Positions 7,184 to 14,384 of a DNA stretch of 20,062 bases are shown in pieces; position 1 is the first letter of the stretch; each line of letters starts with the position of its first letter. Made by a program: the position numbers and the translations under genes. The notes beneath the pieces were generated by a model that worked only from the letters and a program-made list of their open reading frames with translations, was not told the DNA's origin and ran no database searches. The DNA comes from HGM04593 sp045578665 (GTDB taxonomy: Bacteria > Bacteroidota > Bacteroidia > Bacteroidales > Bacteroidaceae), in NCBI GenBank assembly GCA_045578665.1, contig JAZNKR010000174.1:1-20062 (forward strand), in the 5' to 3' direction.

Positions 7184-8266
7184 TCATTCAGTGTAGTTTG
7201 CGCTTGCGGCTGAATACACCTGCCATGCATTTATCAGATTCTTGAAATCTTCGGGCAGTTCCGAGTCGAAGAACATCTCTTTGCCTGTGGTGGGGTGTAT
7301 GAATCCCAATGTCTTTGCATGGAGTGCCTGTCGCGGGCACATCTTGAAGCAGTTGCGCACAAACTGGCTGTATTTGCTGAAGTGCGTACCCTTCAGTATC
7401 TCGTCGCCGCCGTAGCAGTCATCGTTGAAGAGGGTGTGCCCTATATGTTTCATGTGTACCCTTATCTGATGTGTACGTCCCGTCTCGAGGTTGCACTCTA
7501 CAAGGGTAACATAACTCATGCGCTCTATTACACGATAGTGTGTTACGGCGCTTTTGCCAATCTCCGGGTCGGGAGAGACACACATCTGCAATCTGTTGCG
7601 GGGGTTGCGTGTGATGTTGCCCTCTATGGTGCCGTTGTCCTCCTTTATTCTTCCCCACACAACGGCATTGTATGTGCGTTTGGTTGTCTTTTTGAAGAAC
7701 TGCATTCCCAAGTGTGCCTTTGCGTGTACAGTCTTTGCTATCACCAGCAGTCCCGAAGTGTTCTTGTCTATTCGGTGCACAAGGCCCACCTGCGGGTCGT
7801 TGGCATCGAAACTGCTGTCCTCACGCAGATGCCATGCGATGGCATTGATGAGTGTGCCGTGTGTGTTACCGCATCCTGGGTGCACGACAAGACCGGCGGG
7901 TTTGTTTATCACCATCAGGTCGCTGTCTTCATATACAATGTCGAGCGGAATATCTTCGGGAATGATGGTGTTGTCGTATGCCGGTGTATCCATCGTTACG
8001 ACAACCACGTCGCAGGGCTTCACCTTGTAGTTGCACTTCACCACCTTGCCGTTCACTGTGAGCGACCCTGCATCTGCTGCCTGTTGTATCTTGTTGCGCG
8101 AGATGTGCGCTATGTGGTCCACTAGGAATTTGTCGACCCTGATGGGTGTCTGACCTTTGTCGGCAACACAGCGGTACTCTTTGAATAGGGTCTCATCGTC
8201 GTCGCCACCCTCATCGAGCAGGGGCGAATCGTATAGTTCCTCGTCGTATCTGTCGGTGCTCATCAT
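7184..8266 (-). CDS. rluD: RluA/RluD-family 23S rRNA pseudouridine synthase
   Basis: The protein isomerises uridines in RNA, most likely 23S rRNA. After an acidic, disordered-looking N-terminal tail (1-32) comes an S4 RNA-binding domain (about 40-95: RVDKFLVDHIAHISRNKIQQ...GSLTVNGK). The synthase domain follows, with the catalytic aspartate D167 in GLVHRIDKNTSGL. NKPAGLVVHPG (121-131), the LETGRTHQIRVHM block and HAKTLGFIHP are the other family signatures. The S4 domain plus length (360) fit RluD and its close relatives; RluC-type specificity cannot be excluded. A second in-frame ATG follows the first, so the start is uncertain by one codon. It is 26 bp downstream of the PASTA gene and 35 bp upstream of mnmA. 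Confidence 0.93.
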   Translation of the reverse strand: MMSTDRYDEELYDSPLLDEGGDDDETLFKEYRCVADKGQTPIRVDKFLVDHIAHISRNKIQQAADAGSLTVNGKVVKCNYKVKPCDVVVVTMDTPAYDNTIIPEDIPLDIVYEDSDLMVINKPAGLVVHPGCGNTHGTLINAIAWHLREDSSFDANDPQVGLVHRIDKNTSGLLVIAKTVHAKAHLGMQFFKKTTKRTYNAVVWGRIKEDNGTIEGNITRNPRNRLQMCVSPDPEIGKSAVTHYRVIERMSYVTLVECNLETGRTHQIRVHMKHIGHTLFNDDCYGGDEILKGTHFSKYSQFVRNCFKMCPRQALHAKTLGFIHPTTGKEMFFDSELPEDFKNLINAWQVYSAASANYTE

Positions 8267-8292
8267 ATATGGGATTCACTGTGTTATATATG

Positions 8293-8877
8293 TTATTCGA
8301 ACCACGAATCTTCTACCACTACAGAGTCGGTGTTCTCCTCCTCAGCACCGCTTCCTATGACAAGTGTAAGTGTGGAGCCGATGGCTATCTGCTCTCCGTT
8401 CCTTATTGTATCCTCGTCCTTCATCACAGAATATACCCAGTCCTTTTCGCCTTTGATGGTGTCGTGTTCGGTCAGTTTAAATCCTGCCGCACGCAAACGT
8501 GCAACAGCCTCGCGCAGCGAACAGTTGTCAGCTACATCGGGCAAGGCAATCGTAGGCTCCTTGTTGGAGTTGAGGGTGAGCATTATCTTGCGGTCCTTCT
8601 TCACCTTGGCATTGGCTGCGGGGCGCTGTTCGAGAATCTCATTCTCCTTTGCACCCTTCTGGTATTTGTAATCTACAATCTCGTAGCCGAGCATCTGTTC
8701 TTGAAGTGCAGAGGCGCCTTCGTCGAGTGTCTTTCCACATACGTTGGGCACCTCTATAGCCTTGCCGTGCAGTGTGTAGCTGTCGAGCCAGTTCAATACA
8801 ACAAAAGGGGTTGCAACGACTACGATTGCCATTGCGATAAGATTGATGAGAATGATATTTCTTGTCTTCTTTTTCAT
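8293..8877 (-). CDS. Membrane-anchored PASTA-domain protein
   Basis: I chose the ATG at 8877 (MKKKTRNIILINL, 194 residues). An upstream in-frame ATG at 8937 would add 20 residues reading through a TATCTTTG promoter box and part of a large inverted repeat. A short basic N terminus precedes one membrane helix (about 8-30), then two PASTA-like repeats (about 41-103, starting IEVPNVCGKTL, and 108-175, starting IALPDVADNC). The C-terminal tail is acidic. PASTA domains bind muropeptides or mediate protein contacts in penicillin-binding proteins and Ser/Thr kinases; here they stand alone with no kinase or transpeptidase domain, as is common in Bacteroidales. The repeats should face the periplasm. 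First gene of the minus-strand operon with rluD, mnmA, xseA and xseB. Confidence 0.88.
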   Translation of the reverse strand: MKKKTRNIILINLIAMAIVVVATPFVVLNWLDSYTLHGKAIEVPNVCGKTLDEGASALQEQMLGYEIVDYKYQKGAKENEILEQRPAANAKVKKDRKIMLTLNSNKEPTIALPDVADNCSLREAVARLRAAGFKLTEHDTIKGEKDWVYSVMKDEDTIRNGEQIAIGSTLTLVIGSGAEEENTDSVVVEDSWFE

Positions 8878-8899
8878 TTCGGTCTCGTTATTTATTGTA

Positions 8900-8907
8900 C
8901 AAAGATA
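8900..8907 (-). promoter_or_regulatory. Bacteroidales -7 box (TATCTTTG) for the PASTA operon
   Basis: On the minus strand TATCTTTG matches the TAnnTTTG -7 consensus of Bacteroides. It lies 22 bp before the chosen start codon at 8877. A T-rich stretch about 18 bp upstream could serve as a weak -33 element but lies inside the 18-bp inverted repeat, so a protein bound there would cover this promoter. Confidence 0.6.
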
Positions 8908-8913
8908 GTGAAA

Positions 8914-8959
8914 GGCTCGGAATAAAAAATCATGCAAGCTCGATTTTTTATTCCGAGCC
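8914..8959. repeat. Perfect 18-bp inverted repeat in the divergent promoter region
   Basis: The arm GGCTCGGAATAAAAAATC (8914-8931) is the exact reverse complement of 8942-8959, with a 10-base loop at 8932-8941. It sits between the two minus-strand -7 boxes upstream of the PASTA gene and about 140 bp upstream of the alpha-galactosidase start. It is not followed by a T-run in either direction, so a plain intrinsic terminator is not favoured. It could be an operator or a 5'-leader hairpin if transcription starts from the distal box. Confidence 0.85.
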
Positions 8960-8983
8960 GCATCCTATCTTCGAATTTATTTT

Positions 8984-8991
8984 CAAAGATA
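8984..8991 (-). promoter_or_regulatory. Second, distal -7 box (TATCTTTG) on the minus strand
   Basis: A second exact TATCTTTG on the minus strand lies 84 bp upstream of the first. Transcripts from here would carry the 18-bp inverted repeat as a leader hairpin. The box is also the right arm of an imperfect 10-bp inverted repeat with 8966-8975 (TATCTTCGAA / TTCAAAGATA, one mismatch). Confidence 0.45.
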
Positions 8992-9032
8992 AGAAAAAAT
9001 GCCTATAAAGGATTAGAATAGAAAAATTATTA

Positions 9033-9040
9033 TATATTTG
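9033..9040 (+). promoter_or_regulatory. Probable -7 box (TATATTTG) for the alpha-galactosidase gene
   Basis: TATATTTG fits TAnnTTTG on the plus strand, 56 bp before the ATG at 9097. This leaves an A/T-rich leader of about 50 bases, typical of highly expressed Bacteroidales genes. I do not see a clean TTTG -33 box at the expected distance. Confidence 0.5.
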
Positions 9041-9096
9041 CATCTAATTCGACAAATTGGATAATTATATAAATCAAACCAAACAATAATTAAACT

Positions 9097-11265
9097 ATGA
9101 AAAAATTCTTTTCTTTGTTGGTGCTCGCCATCTTTGCATTGGCTGCACATGCCGAGGATTATGTAATCTCGACAAAGAACACCACAATGGTGTTGAGCGG
9201 CAAGAAGGGCGAACGCCTCAATTTTGTCTACTACGGTCCCACTGCCCCCATCGACGAAATCCGTGCGACAGGCAACGCTGTAAACTGGGGCGCATTCCCC
9301 ACATTCGGTACACACTGTACAGCAGAGCATGCAATGCTCGTTACACACCCCAGCGGCGACAACTCACTTGAACTTGCCATCGAAGAGGTTAAGCAGTACA
9401 AGGAGAACGAAGCGAACGTTACTGAGTTTGTAATGAAGGATAAAGTGTTCCCCTTCTATGTAAGTGTACTCTACAAAGCTATCCCTGATGTTGATGTAAT
9501 CAAGGTTTCTACAGTCATCACCAACAAGGAGAAGAAGGCTGTTACACTCAACCGTTTCGCATCGGCTTACCTTCCCATCAAGTCAAACGAATTGTGGCTT
9601 TCATACCTCGTTGGCGGTTGGGGCGCAGAGTGCCAGTTGGTTGAAGAGCCTATCCACCGTGGCCGCAAGGTTGTAGGTAACCACGACGGTGCCCGCACCT
9701 CATTCGTAACACACCCCTCGTTCATGGTATCACGTGGCGAGCCCAACGAGCACTGCGGCTTTGTAATCGGCGGTACACTCTTGTGGACAGGTAACTACGA
9801 ACTCTCTTTCCTCACCGAGAGCAACTCAAACTACACAGAAATCGTAGCCGGCATCAACCCCGAAGCATCGGCATACACATTGGAGCCCAAAGAGACATTC
9901 ACAACTCCCGAACTCGTGCTCACATGTAGTACAGAGGGTAAGGGTGGTGTAAGCCGTAACTTCCACCGTTGGGGTCGCAAGTACCAGATTATCGGTGGTA
10001 CACAGCCCCGCGACATTCTTCTCAACAGCTGGGAAGGTGTTTACCTCAGAGTAAATCAGGAGGCTATGGACAAGATGATGCAGGAGTTCTCTTCAATCGG
10101 TGGTGAGCTCTTCGTAATGGACGACGGTTGGTTCGGTGACAAGTATCCCCGCGACGAGGACGACTCTTCACTCGGCGACTGGATGGTTTGCAAGAAAAAG
10201 CTTCCCAACGGCGTTGAAGGCCTCATTGAGACAGCCAAGAAATATGGCATCAAGTTCGGTATCTGGATTGAGCCCGAAATGACAAACAAGAAGAGCGAAC
10301 TCTACGAAAAGCACCCCGACTGGGTACTCCGTCAGGAGGAGCGCGAACCTGTAATGGGTCGTGGAGGTACACAGATGATGCTCGACATGACAAACCCCGA
10401 AGTTCAGGAGCACGTATTCAAGGTTGTCGACAACCTCATGCAGGCTAACCCCGAAATCTACTACATGAAGTGGGATGCAAACTTCTCTATCGCAAATGCT
10501 GCATCACTCTATTTGCCCAAGAAAAAACAGTCTCACCTCTACATCGAGTACCACAGAGGTCTCATCAAGACACTTGAGCGCATCCGTGCTAAATATCCCG
10601 ACCTTGTAATCCAGCTCTGTGCAAGTGGTGGCGGCCGTCTCAACTACGCTTACTTCCCCTACTTCAACGAGTGCTGGACAAGCGACAACACCGATGCAAT
10701 ACAGCGTCTCTTCATCCAGTGGGGTGTATCTCAGTACTATCCCTCTAACGTAATGGCTGCTCACGTAAGTGCATCGCCCAACCACCAGACACGTCGCGTA
10801 ACTCCCATCAAGTTCCGTTTCGATGTTGCAATGACAGGTCGTTTGGGTATGGAGATGAAACCCTCAGACCTCACAGAGAAGGAGAAGGAGTTTGCTAAGA
10901 ACGCCATTGCTACATACAAGAACATCCGTCCCGTTATACAGCAGGGCGACCTCTACCGTCTCATCTCTCCCTACGAGAAGAAACCTTATGTTTCTGTAAT
11001 GTATGTAACACCCGAAAAGGATCGTGCCGTTTACTTCCTCTATCGCACACAGTACATTCGCAGCTATCCTGCTGAGTCAAGAATCCTCAAAGGTCTCGAC
11101 CCCGACAAGAAGTACATGTTCCGCGAGCTCAACAAGGAGAACCCCAAGCGCAACAGCTCACTTGAGGGCAAGGTAATCAGCGGTAAGACTCTTATGACTC
11201 AGGGCTTCTACCTGAACATAGAGAAAGAGCTTGGCAGTGCAGTTTACGAACTTATTGCCCAGTAA
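9097..11265 (+). CDS. Exported GH36 alpha-galactosidase
   Basis: Predicted retaining alpha-galactosidase removing terminal alpha-linked galactose from raffinose-type sugars or host glycans. A typical signal peptide (1-19, cleavage after AHA) sends it to the periplasm or beyond. An N-terminal beta-sandwich (about 22-290) precedes the (beta/alpha)8 barrel. MDDGWFG (341-347) is the substrate-binding DDGWF motif, and GIWIEPEM (388-395) is conserved. The nucleophile is D460 in YYMKWD; the acid/base is D530 in CWTSDNTDA, followed by LGMEM in the last barrel strand. Length (722) is that of full GH36 enzymes. Codon use leans to CGT and GGT, suggesting high expression. It is divergent from the PASTA operon. 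A hairpin separates it from the sialidase gene 66 bp later. Other GH36 activities such as alpha-N-acetylgalactosaminidase are less likely. Confidence 0.93.
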   Translation: MKKFFSLLVLAIFALAAHAEDYVISTKNTTMVLSGKKGERLNFVYYGPTAPIDEIRATGNAVNWGAFPTFGTHCTAEHAMLVTHPSGDNSLELAIEEVKQYKENEANVTEFVMKDKVFPFYVSVLYKAIPDVDVIKVSTVITNKEKKAVTLNRFASAYLPIKSNELWLSYLVGGWGAECQLVEEPIHRGRKVVGNHDGARTSFVTHPSFMVSRGEPNEHCGFVIGGTLLWTGNYELSFLTESNSNYTEIVAGINPEASAYTLEPKETFTTPELVLTCSTEGKGGVSRNFHRWGRKYQIIGGTQPRDILLNSWEGVYLRVNQEAMDKMMQEFSSIGGELFVMDDGWFGDKYPRDEDDSSLGDWMVCKKKLPNGVEGLIETAKKYGIKFGIWIEPEMTNKKSELYEKHPDWVLRQEEREPVMGRGGTQMMLDMTNPEVQEHVFKVVDNLMQANPEIYYMKWDANFSIANAASLYLPKKKQSHLYIEYHRGLIKTLERIRAKYPDLVIQLCASGGGRLNYAYFPYFNECWTSDNTDAIQRLFIQWGVSQYYPSNVMAAHVSASPNHQTRRVTPIKFRFDVAMTGRLGMEMKPSDLTEKEKEFAKNAIATYKNIRPVIQQGDLYRLISPYEKKPYVSVMYVTPEKDRAVYFLYRTQYIRSYPAESRILKGLDPDKKYMFRELNKENPKRNSSLEGKVISGKTLMTQGFYLNIEKELGSAVYELIAQ

Positions 11266-11281
11266 TATAATAACCATCAAA

Positions 11282-11320
11282 AGAGTGCTGCCATCGTGTA
11301 TGGTGGCACTCTATTCTTTT
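11282..11320 (+). terminator. Hairpin with short T-tract between alpha-galactosidase and sialidase genes
   Basis: AGAGTGCTGCCAT (11282-11294) pairs with ATGGTGGCACTCT (11300-11312) over 13 bp with one imperfect pair and a 5-base loop. ATTCTTTT follows. Only 11 bases separate the T-tract from the sialidase ATG and no new promoter fits there, so the hairpin may be a partial terminator or an mRNA-stabilising structure inside one operon. Confidence 0.65.
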
Positions 11321-11331
11321 AAAAGGACATT

Positions 11332-13584
11332 ATGACGAAAAGACATTCACAAATTATGGCAACCCTGCTGATGTTACTGTGCAGCAGCGTTGCGTGGTGC
11401 GAAGTGCCTTTCCGTGTAACCACCGTTACAAAAGACGGCTTTGCAGCAGACACTGAGTGGTACACAATGGCAATAGGCAGTTCGGGCCTCTTTATCTCCG
11501 ACAATGCCGGTAAAGAGTTCATTACTGTAAAAAGCAACCGCAGTGAACTTGCCGATGCCGACCTTTGGTGCTTTGCAGGCGACGAGAAGAGCGGCTACAA
11601 GATATACAACAAGCAGGCAGGTCCCGGCAAAGTTCTTGCAGCGCCCACGAAAATGAGCGGCGATGCAGGCAGCACAGCCTATGTGGTGCTGAAAGAGGAA
11701 GGCACACCCGCATATAGCACAGAGTGGACATTTGCCCCTTCGAAAGATCTCGGAGCCAATGTAAGTGCATACTACCTTGCTCCCAAAGGCGCAAGCAAAA
11801 ATATTGTGAACAACCGCAGTGGAAAGCTCGCATTCTGGACAACGGGTGCCGACACAGGCTCGTCTGTAGTAATAGCCATCTGCCGCAACGAAGTGAAGAT
11901 TGATGCTCTCAATGGCACATTTACCACAGGCAATGCAGCCGGCACATGGTTCTCAAAGTGGGTGAGCAACGACAAGCATACACCTGTTACACTCAGCAGC
12001 AGTGCCAACAATATGAAGAACGTAGGCAACGACATTGCCTGCTACACAGGCTCGGCAAATAGCGCCACATACACCATCACAGCCCCCAAAGGCTACTGTA
12101 TAGAGTCGGTGAAACTTGGCAAAGCAATAAAGGATGCAACAGCCGATGCCATCAAGATAGAATATGAAGGTTATGCAATTCCCCTCGACAATGCTGTCGA
12201 ATACAATGCCGGCGAGAAGCCCGAACAGAGCATCACCGTCACTCTTAGCGACAGCAAGAACAGCGGAATTATCCTCAAAGGTCTTGAGGTAACCGTAAAG
12301 CGCTACTTCGAAAAGCCCGAGCCTCACTTCGAGCTCTTCCCCACACCCACTTCTGCTGCAATCCCTTACCGCATTCCCGCAATCACCACTACTGCAAACG
12401 GCGATCTTCTTGCCGTAGCTGACTACCGTCACTGTCGCTACGACATAGGCAACGGGCGCATCGACCTCCACGGACGCATCAGCAAGGACAACGGAAAGAC
12501 ATGGGGCGACATTTTCACTATCATTGAGGGCGATGGTAAACTGGTCGACAACAACCGCAACCTCTCCCTTAGCGCAGGCTACGGCGACCCTGCCATTGTT
12601 GCCGACAGAGAGAGTAACCGCGTGCTTTTGCTCTGCGTGTGCGGCTATCAAGTATTCTTTTACTCCACACGCGAGATTCCCAATCAGGTGGCACGCCTCT
12701 ACAGCGAAGACGGCGGTGTAACATGGAGCAAGCCCGAAGTTATAACCGACCAGTTCTACACCCCCTTCGACAATAGCAATGTAGGCCCCATACGCTCAAT
12801 GTTCATCGGTTCGGGCCGCATATTCCAGAGCCGTCTTACAAAAGTGGGCGACTACTACCGTCTCTATGCAGCCATGCTTGCCCGCGACAAGGATGGCACA
12901 TTCTGCAACTTCGTAGTATACTCTGACGACTTTGGCGGTCAATGGAAAGTGCTCGGCAGCACCGACAAGGGCGCCATCCCCCATAGTGGCGACGAGCCCA
13001 AGACCGAGGAGCTTCCCGATGGCAGCATCGTCATAAGTTCACGTTGCGGCGGCGGACGCTATTACAACATCTTCCGCTTCGAAGACGCTGAGGCTGCAAC
13101 AGGCAGTTGGGGCGAAATGGCATTCTCCGGCGCAAAGAACAACGGCGTAACAGCACTGAACAACTCATGCAATGGCGAGATAATGATACTCCCCGCAGTG
13201 CGCAACAGCGATGGTAAACAGCTTTATTTAGCATTGCAATCACTGCCTTTCGGTAGCGGACGCAGCAACGTAGGTATATATTATAAGGAGCTTGACGACT
13301 ACAATGACTTCCTTACCCCTGCCCACTTTGCAAAGGATTGGGACGGCAGCTACCGTAGCAGCATCACCGGTTCGGCATATTCCACAATGACTCTTCAGGC
13401 CGATGGTGCATTGGCATTCATCTACGAAGAGGATACATACGGCACAAGTGGCGGCGGTTACACGATAGCCTATAAGTCCTATACTATTGAGAAGATAACC
13501 GACGGCAAATACTCTTTGGACAAAAATGAGAATCGTGCCTTCTATCTTTACAAGAATGTAATTGCACCGCTTTCGGCGAAGTAA
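11332..13584 (+). CDS. Exported GH33 sialidase with N-terminal accessory domains
   Basis: Predicted exo-alpha-sialidase releasing terminal sialic acid from host glycans. A signal peptide covers about residues 1-23; a cysteine lies at its end (VAWC) but the context is a poor lipobox. Residues 30-325 hold beta-rich accessory domains I cannot name. The catalytic beta-propeller (about 340-735) has the YRIP arginine (R347) and three Asp boxes: SKDNGKTW (384-391), SEDGGVTW (458-465) and the weaker SDDFGGQW (531-538). Other arginines of the triad are R571 (ISSR) and R675 (SYRSS). E560 (TEELPDG) and Y683 (GSAYSTM) are likely catalytic partners. D364 or D371 is the candidate acid/base. At 750 residues it is longer than minimal sialidases (~380-540). 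The pairing with an alpha-galactosidase suggests glycan foraging, yet no SusC/SusD pair is seen in the window. Confidence 0.88.
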   Translation: MTKRHSQIMATLLMLLCSSVAWCEVPFRVTTVTKDGFAADTEWYTMAIGSSGLFISDNAGKEFITVKSNRSELADADLWCFAGDEKSGYKIYNKQAGPGKVLAAPTKMSGDAGSTAYVVLKEEGTPAYSTEWTFAPSKDLGANVSAYYLAPKGASKNIVNNRSGKLAFWTTGADTGSSVVIAICRNEVKIDALNGTFTTGNAAGTWFSKWVSNDKHTPVTLSSSANNMKNVGNDIACYTGSANSATYTITAPKGYCIESVKLGKAIKDATADAIKIEYEGYAIPLDNAVEYNAGEKPEQSITVTLSDSKNSGIILKGLEVTVKRYFEKPEPHFELFPTPTSAAIPYRIPAITTTANGDLLAVADYRHCRYDIGNGRIDLHGRISKDNGKTWGDIFTIIEGDGKLVDNNRNLSLSAGYGDPAIVADRESNRVLLLCVCGYQVFFYSTREIPNQVARLYSEDGGVTWSKPEVITDQFYTPFDNSNVGPIRSMFIGSGRIFQSRLTKVGDYYRLYAAMLARDKDGTFCNFVVYSDDFGGQWKVLGSTDKGAIPHSGDEPKTEELPDGSIVISSRCGGGRYYNIFRFEDAEAATGSWGEMAFSGAKNNGVTALNNSCNGEIMILPAVRNSDGKQLYLALQSLPFGSGRSNVGIYYKELDDYNDFLTPAHFAKDWDGSYRSSITGSAYSTMTLQADGALAFIYEEDTYGTSGGGYTIAYKSYTIEKITDGKYSLDKNENRAFYLYKNVIAPLSAK

Positions 13585-13587
13585 AAA

Positions 13588-13668
13588 GATGTTGTGTCAT
13601 AATGCACAAAATGCCTCGTCTTATATGGACTGGACTTGATGTTGTGTCTTAGTACACTTACTGCATTT
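13588..13668. repeat. Pair of degenerate ~30-bp direct repeats after the sialidase gene
   Basis: GATGTTGTGTC occurs exactly at 13588-13598 and 13638-13648, 50 bp apart, and similarity continues weakly for about 18 more bases (CACxxxxTGC in register). Both copies sit in the spacer downstream of the sialidase stop. No function is evident. Confidence 0.5.
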
Positions 13669-13702
13669 TAATCTCGGCATCTTGTATATTATGTCTTCTT
13701 AT

Positions 13703-13755
13703 AAAACTAATGATGGTGTGCTAAATTAATTTAGCACACCATCATTGTTAGTTTT
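13703..13755. terminator. Long bidirectional hairpin between converging genes
   Basis: TGATGGTGTGCTAAATT (13711-13727) is immediately followed by its exact reverse complement (13728-13744), a 34-bp uninterrupted palindrome. An outer 8-bp pair, AAAACTAA (13703-13710) with TTAGTTTT (13748-13755), extends it past a 3-base bulge. Short T-runs follow on both strands. It lies between the sialidase gene and the minus-strand small ORFs, so it most likely terminates both. Confidence 0.8.
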
Positions 13756-13757
13756 CA

Positions 13758-13985
13758 TTATAAAATAGAACTAATAAAATCCAAAACACTATCTGCTGCT
13801 TCTGCTATTTCAGAACCAACATTGGATGCTATGTCTGTAATGTCTTCAAAGTCTAAATGGCCGTCGCAGTTGCCATAGGCTTTGTCGATGATTTTTGGCG
13901 CGTTTACAATTTCAGCGGGGTAAACTTTTTCTTCGTTGATAATGCGCTTTGCCAAATTTTTGAGATATATGCCGGCGATACTCAT
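13758..13985 (-). CDS. Small hypothetical protein (75 aa) with an EF-hand/dockerin-like loop
   Basis: I do not recognise the family. The N terminus (1-20) is an amphipathic basic helix (AGIYLKNLAKRIINEEK). Residues 37-48 read YGNCDGHLDFED and match an EF-hand or dockerin calcium loop at positions 3 (N), 5 (D), 6 (G), 8 (L), 9 (D) and 12 (D), but position 1 is Tyr instead of Asp. The C terminus (50-75) is an acidic amphipathic helix. There is one cysteine (C40) and no signal peptide. The start is supported by the leader TCAAAACACCATG, nearly identical to that of the 22-codon ORF upstream. Last of three small ORFs on the minus strand; it ends directly at the bidirectional hairpin. Confidence 0.65.
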   Translation of the reverse strand: MSIAGIYLKNLAKRIINEEKVYPAEIVNAPKIIDKAYGNCDGHLDFEDITDIASNVGSEIAEAADSVLDFISSIL

Positions 13986-14018
13986 GGTGTTTTGATTTTA
14001 AAGGTTAATAACTGGATT

Positions 14019-14087
14019 TTAGAAGATGCAGAGGATGTCAAGGATGAAATCTCTGATTTTCTTTACATGCTTTTTGAATGTTTCCAT
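14019..14087 (-). CDS. Tiny ORF (22 aa), basic-hydrophobic peptide
   Basis: The peptide begins METFKKHVKKIRDF and ends in ILDILCIF: five lysine or arginine residues in the first half and an almost entirely hydrophobic end, an amphipathic-helix pattern. It is preceded by TCAAAACACTATG, which matches the leader of the 75-aa ORF at 12 of 13 positions. That is the main reason to believe it is translated. It lies 33 bp upstream of the 75-aa ORF and 68 bp downstream of the 61-aa ORF, same strand. Being so short, it could be chance. If real, it might be a membrane-active, signalling or leader peptide. Confidence 0.4.
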   Translation of the reverse strand: METFKKHVKKIRDFILDILCIF

Positions 14088-14155
14088 AGTGTTTTGAGTA
14101 TTTTCTTCTTTTGAAGTTAGATCTTTTTGCTTATGATTGAATAAATGTTGAAATG

Positions 14156-14341
14156 TTATACATCGGTACTTTCCAGTATTAACTCACCGGCTGTATCGGA
14201 GATGCCTAAAACGTCTCCTATAACTAACGTTGTTGCACCAATAGCCATACGCTTAGTACCCTTCTTTGCAAGCTCTTCATCATCAGTGATGACACCTACT
14301 GCTGTTGTTATAATCCCAAATGCTACTCCAAGTAAACCCAT
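14156..14341 (-). CDS. Small hypothetical protein (61 aa) with two glycine-rich hydrophobic segments
   Basis: I do not recognise the family. The N-terminal segment GLLGVAFGIITTAVGVI (2-18) and the segment RMAIGATTLVIGDVLGI (31-47) are hydrophobic with spaced glycines. A charged linker, TDDEELAKKGTK, separates them, and the tail is acidic (SDTAGELILESTDV). This could be a small two-helix membrane protein or a class II bacteriocin-like peptide; there is no clear leader or double-glycine processing site. First of three small ORFs; a TATCTTTG -7 box lies 44 bp upstream. Base composition is A/T-richer than the flanking enzyme genes, a possible sign of transfer. Confidence 0.6.
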   Translation of the reverse strand: MGLLGVAFGIITTAVGVITDDEELAKKGTKRMAIGATTLVIGDVLGISDTAGELILESTDV

Positions 14342-14384
14342 ATTTGTAAAATTTTAAAAAAGTTGATGATTTTTTCTTATGCCG

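Noticed and set aside
7295..8125. 276-codon plus-strand open frame
   Set aside because: Antisense to the rluD-type gene; rich in Cys, His and Val in the pattern of a reversed frame, no recognisable domain.
8878..8937. Longer start for the PASTA gene
   Set aside because: The extra 20 codons run through a promoter-like box and half of a palindrome and place residues before a clean KKK-plus-membrane-helix start.
11398..11403. Cysteine at the end of the sialidase signal peptide as a lipoprotein site
   Set aside because: The preceding residues (VAW) do not fit the usual lipobox; ordinary signal peptidase cleavage is more likely, though not excluded.
13857..14114. 85-codon plus-strand open frame opposite the small ORFs
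   Set aside because: It is opposite three minus-strand ORFs that have a promoter match and shared start leaders; the plus frame has neither.
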